Assembly (NCBI GenBank): GCA_025355005.1
Contig: JANXLV010000351.1
Span: 1-64,000 of the forward strand
Reading direction: 5' to 3'
DNA: 64,000 nucleotides
Source: Myxococcales bacterium
GTDB taxonomy: Bacteria > Myxococcota_A > Polyangia > Polyangiales > Polyangiaceae
Of the stretch, positions 1 through 11,327 are shown one piece after another (position 1 is the stretch's first letter; every line of letters starts with the position of its first letter). The notes under the pieces were generated by a model. That model ran no database searches. It was not told the DNA's origin and saw only the letters and a program-made list of their open reading frames with translations. Both the position numbers and the translations under genes were made by a program.

Positions 1-1054
1 GGCCGACGACGGACGCCATGCCAGCGCCGTTCGTGTAGACGACGTTCACCTTCGACGGATCGATCGCTCCGCCGTCGACGCGGTCCAGCGTGAACGTGCA
101 CGAAGCGAGCTGGCCGCGGATGGTGTTGATCGCGTCCACGAAGGACTTCGTGAGCGCGGCGACGCTCGCGGCTGCGGCCGGATCGATCTCGAAGTAGCAG
201 ACGTTCGCGAGCGTCTTGTTCTCGGTCGGATTGCAGCCGGCATGCGAAGCGCCACCGGCGACGGCCACCTGTCCGAGGAACGACGGATCGAAGCTGCCAG
301 TGTTGTTGGACGGGAAATTTCCGACCCCGACCACGAATGTGGTGATGGGACCGGCGGGGCCGGTCTTCGCGAGCTCGCTGGCGACGAGCGTGACATCTTG
401 CTTCGTGGTGCTGTCGGTGGGGACGCCGTCGGTGATCAGCACCAGGACCTTCTTGCCGTTGTGCTGCAGCATGCCGGAGGGTGTGAATGCCTCGAGCTCG
501 CCGTACGAGCCGCTCAGCGCCTTGTTGGTGGGCGTTCCTGCGTTCGGATTCTCGTTGTCGATGCGCTTGTGCAGCGCTGCGGACTGCGTCGCGTCCACGA
601 ACGCGATCGGCACGTCCTTCTTGGACGGATAGGGCCCCGACCCGCCAGTGGGATCGTTGTCGTCGGAGAATGCGGTGAGCCCGATCCCGAATGACGGGTC
701 GTTGCTCTTCTGGATGTCATCGAAGATCGAATCGAGCGCCGGCACCACCGCGGTCCACTTGTTCTGCTGCCCCATGCTCCCAGAGCCGTCGAGGACGATG
801 AGCATGTACACTGGTTGTTTCGACGCAGTCGCTGTCGCGGTCGCGCACGACGCGTCGAAGAGGCCGCCACCGCCGTCGATCGATCCGTCGGAGACACCAA
901 GGTGATTGATGGGCCCGCCGTCGTCGCCCAAAAGTCCACCGCCGCTGTCGTCGCCGTTCTGTGGATCGACATTGGAGCTGCCGCAACCTGGGGCAAGCGT
1001 CGCGAGCATGCCGGAGACCATGAGTGACCCAAGAACCAAAGACAGCTTTCTCAT
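1..1054 (-). CDS. VWA-domain lipoprotein, 3' end cut off by the window
   Basis: The gene reads leftwards from ATG at 1054 and leaves the window still open after 351 codons, so it is a 3'-truncated partial. The start is supported by a GGAGGAG ribosome site 6 bases upstream. The N-terminus is a lipoprotein signal (hydrophobic stretch, then APGC with Cys24), followed by an Asp/Gly-rich linker of the type common in myxobacterial surface lipoproteins. A von Willebrand factor A domain begins near residue 75 with the strand VYMLIVLDGSGSM, which carries the MIDAS DxSxS metal-binding residues. Further on, the stretch VLVLITDGVPTD is the typical second VWA strand. The family binds ligands through a metal ion; this gene's partner is unknown. 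It is divergent from the gene at 1368. Confidence 0.85.
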   Translation of the reverse strand, partial: MRKLSLVLGSLMVSGMLATLAPGCGSSNVDPQNGDDSGGGLLGDDGGPINHLGVSDGSIDGGGGLFDASCATATATASKQPVYMLIVLDGSGSMGQQNKWTAVVPALDSIFDDIQKSNDPSFGIGLTAFSDDNDPTGGSGPYPSKKDVPIAFVDATQSAALHKRIDNENPNAGTPTNKALSGSYGELEAFTPSGMLQHNGKKVLVLITDGVPTDSTTKQDVTLVASELAKTGPAGPITTFVVGVGNFPSNNTGSFDPSFLGQVAVAGGASHAGCNPTENKTLANVCYFEIDPAAAASVAALTKSFVDAINTIRGQLASCTFTLDRVDGGAIDPSKVNVVYTNGAGMASVVG

Positions 1055-1367
1055 CGCAGCTCCTCCCATCGGCTCGTGCAACGTGGGTGCCACGCGCGCG
1101 AACCGACGAGACGGCGCAAATCAGGCTCTTTCGTATGCGTTGTGCAAATGCCAATCCGTGCCACGCCTTCCGCCGCGGTCAGCCTGAGAGACCGTGACCG
1201 CCGGATCGATATTCGAGTCGTGTAGGTGCACCGCGCCATTCTCGACAGCGAGCGCGGACTTTTCGCAGCTCATGGGATGATCGCACGCGCGCGCGGATCC
1301 CCGTGAATTTGCCTGCGATCGCCGTACACTTCCGTTCGCCAGGGAGTGACCTGTTCACGGAGGACGC
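1055..1367. promoter_or_regulatory. Divergent intergenic region, 313 bp
   Basis: This stretch separates two divergent lipoprotein genes and must hold both promoters. I see good ribosome sites at each edge (GGAGGAG before the leftward gene, GGAGGACGC before the rightward gene). I see no convincing -35/-10 pair, RNA gene or short ORF with a ribosome site. Confidence 0.4.
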
Positions 1368-2198
1368 ATGCTCTGCACCATCTCCTCGTCGCGTTTCGGA
1401 TGTGCCATCGCAGCTCTCTCGTTGAGCGTCACGCTCGTCGTCGGCTGCGGGTCGAGCGATAGCGCGAGCGATGACAACAGCTCCACGCAGAGCTCCGCCA
1501 CCGATCCCTACTCCGAGACCGCGCCGAGCTCGGATGCAAAGCCCACCAGCGGCGACGCACAGAGTCCTTCTCCAGCAGGCAAGGGCGACGGGGGATCGAG
1601 CGACGCAGGGAAGGCATACGACGGCGGCCCGAACGCGTGTGCGCCGCTCACTTTTCCGTCGGGCATTCGCATCCAGACGTTCGCCGATGCGGTCACGACC
1701 GCGAGCTACGCGAAGCACCTTGGTGCGGGCGAGAAGGCTCCCACGTGCTTTCTGGACGTGAAGAACCTGGTGAACGCGGACGACGGAACGGTCTTCCCCA
1801 TCACGGTGAAGCTGAGCGCGCACTTCGGGCTCGACGAGCTCGTTGGCACCGAGGTCTCGCAAGGCTACGGTCAATTCGTCTTGATGCAGCCGGGAGCAGT
1901 GGCAGCGCTCGAAAAATTCCGCGACGTGCTCAACGTGCCCGTCAGCGTCAACAGCGGCTTCCGCAGCCCGAAGCACCAAGAAGACGTGTGCAACTCCCTC
2001 TGTGGCAATCCCCTCGGCTGCAGCGGCACCTGCGCGAACAACTCGCGACACATGTTCGGCGACGCATTCGACTTGCCGCTCGAGTTCTACACGACCGCGG
2101 ACGAGCACCTCGCGTGCAACTCCGGCTTCAAGTTCGCGTACAAGGAGACGGCACGCACCTCCACATCGACCAGAACCCCGCCTATGCGACCTGCGTGA
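1368..2198 (+). CDS. M15-type D,D-carboxypeptidase-like lipoprotein, frameshifted near its 3' end
   Basis: The 276-residue frame starts at ATG 1368, six bases after GGAGG. It has a lipoprotein signal ending VVGC (Cys27) and a Ser/Asp/Pro-rich linker to about residue 90. The C-terminal half resembles the Peptidase_M15_3 family (zinc peptidases that cut peptidoglycan stem peptides). VNSGFRSPKHQ is the usual SxxRSxxxN-like region, and SRHMFGDAFDL holds the first zinc ligands His228 and Asp235. The third ligand should lie in a motif like LHID near the end. It is absent in this frame, which ends in a low-complexity ETARTSTSTRTPP tail, but it is present in another frame (see 2145-2206). As it stands the enzyme should be inactive; a one-base sequencing error is equally possible. 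Confidence 0.75.
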   Translation: MLCTISSSRFGCAIAALSLSVTLVVGCGSSDSASDDNSSTQSSATDPYSETAPSSDAKPTSGDAQSPSPAGKGDGGSSDAGKAYDGGPNACAPLTFPSGIRIQTFADAVTTASYAKHLGAGEKAPTCFLDVKNLVNADDGTVFPITVKLSAHFGLDELVGTEVSQGYGQFVLMQPGAVAALEKFRDVLNVPVSVNSGFRSPKHQEDVCNSLCGNPLGCSGTCANNSRHMFGDAFDLPLEFYTTADEHLACNSGFKFAYKETARTSTSTRTPPMRPA

Positions 2199-2206
2199 TC
2201 CAGTGA
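2145..2206 (+). other. Out-of-frame true C-terminus of the M15 peptidase
   Basis: If one base is restored at about 2145-2149, the codons after Tyr258-Lys259 read EDGTHLHIDQNPAYATCVIQ and stop with TGA at 2204-2206. HLHID supplies the missing zinc-ligand motif of M15 peptidases. The in-frame version has no such motif. This shows a net loss of one base, either a real inactivating mutation or an assembly error. Confidence 0.75.
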
Positions 2207-2226
2207 CGGTCCACTGACGCGACCTT

Positions 2227-2249
2227 CGCGACCTTCGCGGTGCGTCGCG
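2227..2249. terminator. Hairpin between convergent genes
   Basis: CGCGAC at 2227-2232 pairs with GTCGCG at 2244-2249 around an 11-base loop, in the short space between the ends of the M15 gene and the transglycosylase gene. There is no T-run, so termination is only a guess from position. Confidence 0.25.
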
Positions 2250-2258
2250 ATTCACCTG

Positions 2259-4511
2259 TCACTCTGGTGAGATCAGAAGCTTCAGCTGCGGGACGCCCGT
2301 CTCTCCGTGCGCTCTGTATCCGTAGCGTGCCAGGTTGCTCAGGACCTTCACCACGTAGCCGCGCGTCTCGGTGTACGGGATGCGCTCCACGAAGACCTCC
2401 AGCGGCATGCCTGGCGAGCGTGAGAGCCAGCGCACGATCGCCTCGGGCCCTGCGTTGTACGACGCGACCACCAGAGGGATGGCGGTTGGCTTGTCGCGCT
2501 TCTCCTTGTCGAACGTCACGAAGAGATCGTGCAAGTAGTACGAGCCGAGCGCGATGTTGTGCGGCACCACGATGAGATCCTGCTCGCGGTGCTCCATGTG
2601 CGTGGCATCGGCGACGACGCGCGCAGTCTCGGGCATGAGCTGCATCAGCCCCACTGCACCTGCGGGGGAGACCACGTCGGGATCGAAGCCGCTCTCCTGG
2701 CGCATGACCGCGTAGACCAGGTTCTCGGGCAGGTCGTCCTTCGATTCTTCCGCGCGGACGTGCGCCTCGTACGGCTGCGGGTACGCGCAGTCCCACGCCC
2801 ACTTGTTCTTCGGGCCGGGCGCCGTCGCGAGCATCTGCGCAGGGATTTCCAGGGCAAGCGAGTGCAATCGCTTCGCGCGCCCCAGCATGTTGTACGCCAC
2901 GCACAGCGCCTCCGTCCCGCGGCCGGGCGCGTCGCCTCTCACGATGTTCTCGCGCTCGCGCAGCATGTCCTCTGCATCGCGGTCGAGCCCCATCGAGTGC
3001 AGCATGTCCACGGGCGGCGGCAGCTTCACGGTGAGCGGCGGCGGCGCGGGTCCGCCCTCGAACGGCTCGATCGTGAGCGGCAACGGCGTCTGCGTCTCCG
3101 CGAGCCGCGCGCGCGCGACCAGCGCGGGGTAGCTGAGCGGCTTCCCGCGCGCCACGTCCAGGTAGCGGGCCACTGCTTGCGTCTTGTCGCCCGCCTCACG
3201 CGCCGCAAGCGCCGCCAGCAACGACCATCGCGCCTGCTGAGAGCCATCGGTCGTGTCGCCTGCGAGCTCCTCGAACAGGCGCCGCGCTAGTTTGTATTCC
3301 TTGTTCTCGAAGTGCGATATCGCGCGAAAGCGATCCGCGTCCTTCTCGTTCGAGCCACCCGGAAATGACTTCTTGTAGTCGTCGAACGCGGCGGAGGCCT
3401 CTTTCCACTGTCCGTGCAGCGCGTGCGTGCGCGCGGCGAAGAACGTGGCCTGCTCTGCCCAGTTCGTCTTCGGGAAGCGCTCGCGCACCTTGGTCCACGC
3501 AAAGATGGCCTCATTGTCCTTCTCTGCGCGGGCGAGCGCGCGCGCGGAGAGGAACGCGTCCTCCGCGGAGTGCGGACCGCCGCGGTTGCTGCACGTGCCG
3601 TAGCTGGCTGCGGCCTCCTGATAACGTGACTTCGCCTTGAACAGCGCGTCCGCGCGCGCGCGACATGCATCCAGCGCCGACACCGCCTTTGGTGCGGACA
3701 TGGAGCGGTCCGCCATCACCAGCGCTGCGTCCGTGTGTCCGCCGTCGGACAGCGTCTGCGAGCGCTCCACCAGCTCTGGCCCCGTGAGCGGATGTGTCGG
3801 GTCCACCTGCTCGAGCGTGTTCGCGGCCTGCGCCTCCACGTCGGGATCCTCTGCGTGGATCGCGAGCCAGCGCGCGTCGTCGGGCGTGCTGGTCGCCTTC
3901 GGAGCAGCGAGGCGCATGCGTGCACGCCGAGCAGCGGTCTCCTCCTTGCGTGTGCGCTTCGCGTCGCCGAGCACCTTCTCGCACGCGGCGATCGCGCGAT
4001 CGGGCTTCTGTGCGCGCTCGTACCCCGTGGCCGCGGACAGCCACGCGGAAGGCGTGGCGCGCTTCATGAAGAAGTCGGCCGCACCGTCGAACGGCCCCAC
4101 CTCGAGCTCCGCCTCCGCGCGCTGCCGCTGGATGCTCTCCGTCAGCAGCGGAAGCGCGTCCTCCAGCTTCTCGAGCGCCGCGCGCGCATCCTTGTAGTTT
4201 CCACGCTTCATCAGGACGCGCGCATGTGTGAAGCGCACCTCTGGCTTCTGCTTCTCCGCGTCCGGCAGCGCGGCGATCGCGATCTCCGCCTCGTCCCAGC
4301 GGAGCAGACGCACGGCCTCCGTGAAGGTGAGTGGAGCCTTGGGTGGCAGAGACGCGGCGTCGTCGCCGGTGCTCGCGGAGCTCACACTCTGCGCGCTGTC
4401 CGCGTCATTCAGGTTGGTGGAGGCGTTGGGCGCGGGCGGAGCATCGCCCTTGCAAGCGCCACACGCGACGATGAACGTGACCGCCAGCGCAGTGGCGCGG
4501 ACGGCGGTCAC
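2259..4511 (-). CDS. slt: Soluble lytic murein transglycosylase (Slt-type), probable lipoprotein
   Basis: The 750-residue protein starts at GTG 4511, ten bases after the stop of the methyltransferase gene. It has a short hydrophobic leader ending IVACGAC, which could be a lipobox. Residues from about 60 to 560 are an all-helical TPR-like region, the superhelical ring expected of Slt70 relatives. The C-terminal SLT domain carries the catalytic Glu at about residue 606 in MRQESGFDPDVVSPAGA, followed by VGLMQLMPETA and VASYNAG, the standard goose-lysozyme-fold motifs. The family cleaves the MurNAc-GlcNAc bond of peptidoglycan, leaving 1,6-anhydroMurNAc, and acts in the periplasm. It is the last gene of a three-gene minus-strand operon with a methyltransferase and a UbiB-like kinase. 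I see no functional reason for that grouping. Confidence 0.9.
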   Translation of the reverse strand: MTAVRATALAVTFIVACGACKGDAPPAPNASTNLNDADSAQSVSSASTGDDAASLPPKAPLTFTEAVRLLRWDEAEIAIAALPDAEKQKPEVRFTHARVLMKRGNYKDARAALEKLEDALPLLTESIQRQRAEAELEVGPFDGAADFFMKRATPSAWLSAATGYERAQKPDRAIAACEKVLGDAKRTRKEETAARRARMRLAAPKATSTPDDARWLAIHAEDPDVEAQAANTLEQVDPTHPLTGPELVERSQTLSDGGHTDAALVMADRSMSAPKAVSALDACRARADALFKAKSRYQEAAASYGTCSNRGGPHSAEDAFLSARALARAEKDNEAIFAWTKVRERFPKTNWAEQATFFAARTHALHGQWKEASAAFDDYKKSFPGGSNEKDADRFRAISHFENKEYKLARRLFEELAGDTTDGSQQARWSLLAALAAREAGDKTQAVARYLDVARGKPLSYPALVARARLAETQTPLPLTIEPFEGGPAPPPLTVKLPPPVDMLHSMGLDRDAEDMLRERENIVRGDAPGRGTEALCVAYNMLGRAKRLHSLALEIPAQMLATAPGPKNKWAWDCAYPQPYEAHVRAEESKDDLPENLVYAVMRQESGFDPDVVSPAGAVGLMQLMPETARVVADATHMEHREQDLIVVPHNIALGSYYLHDLFVTFDKEKRDKPTAIPLVVASYNAGPEAIVRWLSRSPGMPLEVFVERIPYTETRGYVVKVLSNLARYGYRAHGETGVPQLKLLISPE

Positions 4512-4521
4512 GCGTCCGGGC

Positions 4522-5757
4522 TCAGCGGAAGACACCGAAGCCTCCACCGCCGCGCCATGCGGTGTCAGCCGTGACGCCGGTCTCGTCCTCGCCGCGCACG
4601 ACGCGCAAGAGACGTGGGAGCGCCATCGACCGAGCGTGGTCGCCCTGCTCGATGCCGATCCATCTTCGCCCCATCTTGTGCGCCACGGCGGCAGTCGTAC
4701 CACTTCCGAGGTACGGGTCCAGCACCCAATCACGCGGGTCCGAGACCATGGAGAGGATGCGATGCAAGAGCCGCTCTGGCTTCTTGTTCCGCACGAAGAC
4801 AACGCCGCCCTCCTTCGCGATCCCCTGGAACGGAACGTCGTTCCATACGGTCGTGAGCGGCTCCACCATCGTGAGAACGCCATCGATCCGTTGCACCTTG
4901 TCTGCCAGGAACAGGATGCGCTGGCCTGCGCGCAGGTAGATCGGCTTGTGGGCTTTCCGCGTGTGGAGAAAGACCTTGGTGGGCTCGGCGCGCGACACCC
5001 TGATCGCCTCCTGCACGTCACGGCCAACCGCCTCGAACCGAGGCTCCGCAAATCTCACCACATGCGCCGCGTGCTCCAGGCTGAAGCGGACGCGCGCGTC
5101 TTCCCACGCGTCCTTGCCCAGCGCGCGCTTCGCCGCAGCGACGGACGCATGGCCCAGCGCCTCTGCGACGAACGCGCGCAACGGCATGAACGTCCACTCC
5201 GACGACGGTCGCGTGGGGTTCACGAGGGCGGTCGTGTACGCGGTGTCGACGCCCGCGCGCGGCATCATGAGCGCGCGCATGCGGACCTTCTTCCGGTCCT
5301 TCGCGTAGAAAAGCAGATAGTCACTGACGTTCACGGGCCCCACGTTCCGCGCCTTGTGTCCAGTCGCTGCGCTGCGCTTCACGGTGACGGTGGCGATGCG
5401 CTGGGCGCGCCCGAACACGTCGTCCAGCGTCGTGAGCAGCGTGGCCAGCTCCGTGTCGTCGATCTCCGCGACCAGTACGCCGTCGTCGGTGAGCAGCGCG
5501 CGGCAACGCTCGGCCACCGCGCGCGCCGCCACCTGCCACGCAGCGGTGGTCATGTGGTCGTCGTACTGCGCGAAGCGTCGACCCGTATTGTACGGAGGGT
5601 CGATGTAGACTGCACGGATCGAATTCGCGTGTGTCGACAGCAGCCAGTCCAGCGCGCGCACGTTGTCCGCGTGGATCAACATGTTGTCGCTGGTTCGTAT
5701 GCCCGCCGACAGCGCGCGATCACGCGCGAGCCCGCCCCTCTCCTTCGTTTTGCCCAT
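4522..5757 (-). CDS. Orphan DNA adenine methyltransferase, beta class
   Basis: The 411-residue protein starts at ATG 5757, sharing one base with the TGA stop of the ubiB-like gene (TGATG), so the two are probably translationally coupled. Catalytic motif IV, DPPYNTG, lies at residues 53-59. The AdoMet-binding motif I, VLDPYLGSGTT, comes much later at about 346-355. This order (DPPY before the Gly-rich motif) is that of beta-class N6-adenine or N4-cytosine methyltransferases, related to Type III Mod and M.MboII-like enzymes. No restriction endonuclease or helicase-nuclease gene is near, so it looks solitary. The middle part (about 90-300) probably holds target recognition; the recognised sequence cannot be read from the protein. 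Confidence 0.88.
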   Translation of the reverse strand: MGKTKERGGLARDRALSAGIRTSDNMLIHADNVRALDWLLSTHANSIRAVYIDPPYNTGRRFAQYDDHMTTAAWQVAARAVAERCRALLTDDGVLVAEIDDTELATLLTTLDDVFGRAQRIATVTVKRSAATGHKARNVGPVNVSDYLLFYAKDRKKVRMRALMMPRAGVDTAYTTALVNPTRPSSEWTFMPLRAFVAEALGHASVAAAKRALGKDAWEDARVRFSLEHAAHVVRFAEPRFEAVGRDVQEAIRVSRAEPTKVFLHTRKAHKPIYLRAGQRILFLADKVQRIDGVLTMVEPLTTVWNDVPFQGIAKEGGVVFVRNKKPERLLHRILSMVSDPRDWVLDPYLGSGTTAAVAHKMGRRWIGIEQGDHARSMALPRLLRVVRGEDETGVTADTAWRGGGGFGVFR

Positions 5758-7184
5758 CAACGCGGCGGGGGCAGCGTGGGGCCGCGCAGCCACGGCTCGG
5801 AGAGCGTTCGGAAGTTACCCTCGCCGCCGAGTCCCCCCATCACGCTGGCCAGTCCCCACTGCAGGCGGTTGATGAACGTGAAGTCCTGCGGCATGTCGAT
5901 GGGCTTCGGAAGGTTGGGGAGGACCTGGCCCGGCTCCTTCTTCCAGATCTTCTTCGACCCGCGCACCAGGAACGCGACGGTCTCCTTCGCGGCCGCGCGC
6001 GTGTGCTTGTACGTGCCGTCCAGCGTGAGCGGCTTCAAGAGGAGTTTAGTGTATTCTACATACAAACGGAACGCCTCGGTGTCCGTCGGGTCGTAGCCAA
6101 GGACCTCCGCGCACTCGCGCTCGAAGTCCTCCCACTGTTCGTCCATCGCGGCCACGACGTAGCGCTTCATGCCGGCGATCAGGTCGGGAGGGATCTGCTT
6201 CACGCAACCGAAATCAAGGAAGCCGACCCGACCGCCGCCGAGGAAGCGGTAGTTGCCCGGGTGCGGGTCCGCGTACAGCACGCCGTGCTGGAAGAGCGGC
6301 TTGAACATGAACGTCCAGATCGTGCGGCTGGCCGCGTCCTTGTCCTCTTGCGACGCGGACTCGCAGAACTGGCTGTAGTCCTGGCCGCCGAGCAGCTCCA
6401 TCGTGAGCACACGCTTCGTCGTGAGGTGGTGGAACACCCGCGGGATCACGATGTCGGCGTCACCCTCGGCGTCCCGCTGATCCAGCGCGTGGATGCGGCG
6501 GAACAGATCCGCGTTCTCCGCTTCGCCGCGGTAGTCGAGCTCCGCCATGAAGACGGACTTGATCTCGTCGAGCGTCTCCTTCGTGTTGTACTTGCGGCCC
6601 AGCGGCGCGATCATCGTCTCGAGCAGCGAGATGCTCTTCAGGTCGTTCTCGATCGCCTTGTCGATGCCCGGGTACTGCACCTTCACCGCGACCTTGTCGC
6701 CGTCCTTCGTCGTCGCGCGGTGCACCTGACCGATGCTCGCGGCCGCGAACGGCTCCGCCTCCCACTCCGCGAAGATCTCCTCCGGCACGCCGAGCTCCGC
6801 CGTCACCACCTTGCGCGCGGCCTCCACGGAGAGCGGCGGCGCCTTCGCCTGCAGCTTCTTCAACGCCTCCTGGAAGCGGTCCTCGTAGCCAGGTGGCGCG
6901 AGCCCATCGATGTACGACGCCATCTGCCCGAACTTCAGCGGCAGTCCCTTCATCTCGCCGAGCGTCTTCAGCATCGCATCGGCCGTCTTCTGCGCGTTCT
7001 TGAGGAGCGCGAGCTGGGCCTCACGCTCTGCCTCTTCGCTCCGCGGAGTGGACGTCACCGCCTTGCGCAGCGCCTCTCTCGCGAGCGGGATCGTGCGCGG
7101 TGCAAGCGCCGCGAGGCGAGCCAGGCGCCCCAGCCGCGATGTCGGCGGCGCGTCCGGGCGGTCACGATCGGAACCACGTCCCAT
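5757..7184 (-). CDS. ABC1/AarF/UbiB-family atypical kinase-like protein
   Basis: This 475-residue protein is of the UbiB/ADCK family, which supports ubiquinone synthesis or lipid-linked processes through an atypical ATP-binding fold. Visible signatures are the KxGQ motif (KFGQ, residues 84-87), the Ala-rich nucleotide loop AAASIGQVHRA (about 148-157), the ATP lysine in VAVKVQYPG (Lys168), the catalytic segment YADPHPGNYRF (Asp306, Asn311) and the metal-binding LDFGCVK (Asp324). I chose ATG 7184 because the homology begins there; the upstream frame is unrelated. It is the first gene of the leftward operon. Its 5' end is only 28 bases from a rightward lipoprotein gene, so the two promoters must overlap. 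There is no classical membrane segment at the C-terminus, unlike E. coli UbiB. Confidence 0.88.
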   Translation of the reverse strand: MGRGSDRDRPDAPPTSRLGRLARLAALAPRTIPLAREALRKAVTSTPRSEEAEREAQLALLKNAQKTADAMLKTLGEMKGLPLKFGQMASYIDGLAPPGYEDRFQEALKKLQAKAPPLSVEAARKVVTAELGVPEEIFAEWEAEPFAAASIGQVHRATTKDGDKVAVKVQYPGIDKAIENDLKSISLLETMIAPLGRKYNTKETLDEIKSVFMAELDYRGEAENADLFRRIHALDQRDAEGDADIVIPRVFHHLTTKRVLTMELLGGQDYSQFCESASQEDKDAASRTIWTFMFKPLFQHGVLYADPHPGNYRFLGGGRVGFLDFGCVKQIPPDLIAGMKRYVVAAMDEQWEDFERECAEVLGYDPTDTEAFRLYVEYTKLLLKPLTLDGTYKHTRAAAKETVAFLVRGSKKIWKKEPGQVLPNLPKPIDMPQDFTFINRLQWGLASVMGGLGGEGNFRTLSEPWLRGPTLPPPR

Positions 7185-7212
7185 GGACCTCGATATGCTA
7201 GAGTGGCGCCGC

Positions 7213-7680
7213 ATGAACGCAATCGCAAAAACCTCAACGTTCGTTCTGGTCCTCCTCGCGACGATGCCATTTGCAGTTGGCGCCGTCAGCGCAGTCGGCG
7301 GCCTCGGCGCGATCCTCACCTTGAACGGTTGCGACAAGTTCAAGAAGGGCGACGGCGACGCGGCTTCTGACGCGGCGCCCGCAGCGACCACCGTTGACAC
7401 GGCACCCACCGGAAGCGCAACGCCGAGCGCGACGACGATCACCACGCCGACGTGGCACGCGCCCGTGCGCGTCGATGGAGGGGTGAAGCTCGGGGACGCC
7501 GGGGTCGTGAAGCTCGGCGATGGCGGTATGGCCGCGCCGATCCCGACTCCGGTCCCGACGGGAACGCTCGCGCCGCCCGCATTCCCCACCACGATCCCGA
7601 CGACGCTTCCGCCGGGCTTCCCGTCGTCCCTTCCGCCGGGCTTCCCTAGCGTCCTGCCGCAGCCGAAGCCGAAGCCGTAG
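7213..7680 (+). CDS. Small Pro/Thr-rich putative lipoprotein
   Basis: This is a protein of 155 residues of unknown function. The N-terminus is hydrophobic (VLVLLATMPFAVGA, then GGLGAILTLNGC), and the LNGC sequence at about residue 37 fits a lipobox, although the leader is longer than usual. The mature part is Ala/Thr/Asp/Pro-rich with two short repeats, VKLGDAG/VKLGDGG and PPGFPSS/PPGFPSV, and ends in PKPKP. It looks disordered and may serve as a surface spacer. It lies 12 bases before the kinase gene and is probably co-transcribed with it. Confidence 0.6.
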   Translation: MNAIAKTSTFVLVLLATMPFAVGAVSAVGGLGAILTLNGCDKFKKGDGDAASDAAPAATTVDTAPTGSATPSATTITTPTWHAPVRVDGGVKLGDAGVVKLGDGGMAAPIPTPVPTGTLAPPAFPTTIPTTLPPGFPSSLPPGFPSVLPQPKPKP

Positions 7681-7691
7681 GCCGCGCTACG

Positions 7692-9016
7692 ATGTCGGAG
7701 GTCGCGAAGACGAGCAGTGAGCGCCCGCGGGAGAGCGGGAAGGCGCCGTCGTCTTCGCAGAACCTCCCGCGCAGGGTCGGCGTCTACACGCTCTTCGACT
7801 TCATCGGTCGTGGTGGCATGGCGGAGATCTTCCTCGCGCGCGCGCACACGGAGCTCGGGGCCATACGTCTGTGCGTGGTGAAGGAGATCCTCCCGGAGTT
7901 CTCGGAGAACAAGGAGTTCGCCGAGATGCTCACGTTCGAGGCGAAGCTGGCCGCGCGCCTCTCGCACGCGAACATCGTGCAGGTCTTCGACCTCGGGCGA
8001 ACGGACGGGCACCTCTTCATCGCCATGGAGTACGTGGAGGGTCTGGACCTCAACGCGCTTCTCCGCCGCTGCACCATGGAGAAGGTCAGCCTGCCTGTCG
8101 AGTTTGCGATCGGCATCATCTGCGAGGTCCTGCGCGGCCTGGACTACGCGCACCGCCGCACGGACGACGCCGGTCTTGCCCTCGGCATCGTCCACCGTGA
8201 CGTGTCGCCATCCAACGTCCTCGTGAGCTTCGATGGCGAGGTGAAGCTCTGCGACTTTGGCATCGCGAAGGCGAACGAGCTCGTCGAGGCCCCTGCGCAG
8301 AGCGGCGAGAGCGGCGTGTCCGACGAGAACATCAAGGGCAAGGCGGGCTACATGAGCCCCGAACAGGCCCGCGGTGGCGACGTGGACGCGCGCGCGGACG
8401 TGTTCTCCGCCGGTATTCTCCTGTGGGAGCTCGCGAGCGGCCATCGCATGTACAAGCCCAGCTCCGACGTTCCACTCCTGGAGCAGGCGCGGCGCGCAGA
8501 GATCGGCGAGCCGCGGAAGCGAAGCCTGCCGGAGGAAGAGCTCCTTCATGAGGTGATCATGAAGGCGCTCGCGGTCGATCCGGACAAGCGGTACGCCACC
8601 GCCGCCGACCTCGTCTCCGCGCTCGAGGACTACATGGCAAAGGCGAAGCTCCAGATGAGCCCGCTGCGCCTCGGCGGCTGGATGAGCGAGCATTTTGGCG
8701 CAGAGATCACGATGCAGCGTCGCGCGCGCGAGCAGGCGCTGTCCGCGCAGAGCCTGCCTCCGATGCCCATCTCCGGCGAGCGCTCACCGACCGAGGCCAG
8801 CCAGGTCGAGGAGCTCTACGGACCCAGCTCGCTCGTCGGCGCGGCGATGGACGTGAAGAAGAGCGAAGGCAAGGGCCTCGCCTCGGACGCGTCAGAGCCA
8901 GACCTCGACAAGCCGCGCGTCGACCTCGACTACGAAAAGAAGAAGCGGATGATGGTCATCTTCGCCGTCCTCCTCGCCATCGTCGTGGTCGCGCTCGTGC
9001 TCCTCACGCGAAAGCC

Positions 9017-9020
<4 letters not shown>
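7692..9020 (+). CDS. Eukaryote-type Ser/Thr protein kinase with C-terminal membrane anchor
   Basis: This is a 442-residue protein kinase of the PknB-like class, very abundant in myxobacteria. The Gly-rich loop is IGRGGMAEIFLA (38-49) and the ATP lysine is Lys64 in VVKEI. The catalytic loop is HRDVSPSN (168-175) with Asp170, the metal-binding DFG is at 188-190, and SPE at 222-224 replaces APE. After the kinase domain (to about 315) there is a linker of about 100 residues and one transmembrane helix near 420-438, with the tail RKP. The kinase therefore faces the cytoplasm with almost nothing outside, so it has no extracellular sensor of its own. Its stop overlaps the start of priA (GTGA), which implies coupled translation. 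Confidence 0.92.
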
Positions 9021-11275
<2,255 letters not shown>

Positions 11276-11327
11276 GAGCTACACGCTCCTGGCGATTTCA
11301 AGGTAGGCTCGCCCTCACGGACCCGCC

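Noticed and set aside
4522-5757. Methyltransferase considered as part of a restriction-modification or BREX/DISARM-type defence locus
   Set aside because: Neighbours are ubiB-like and slt; no nuclease, helicase or other defence gene lies nearby.
4228-6096. Open frame of 622 codons antisense to slt, the methyltransferase and ubiB
   Set aside because: It crosses three genes with clear family motifs on the other strand and shows no domain, signal or ribosome site.
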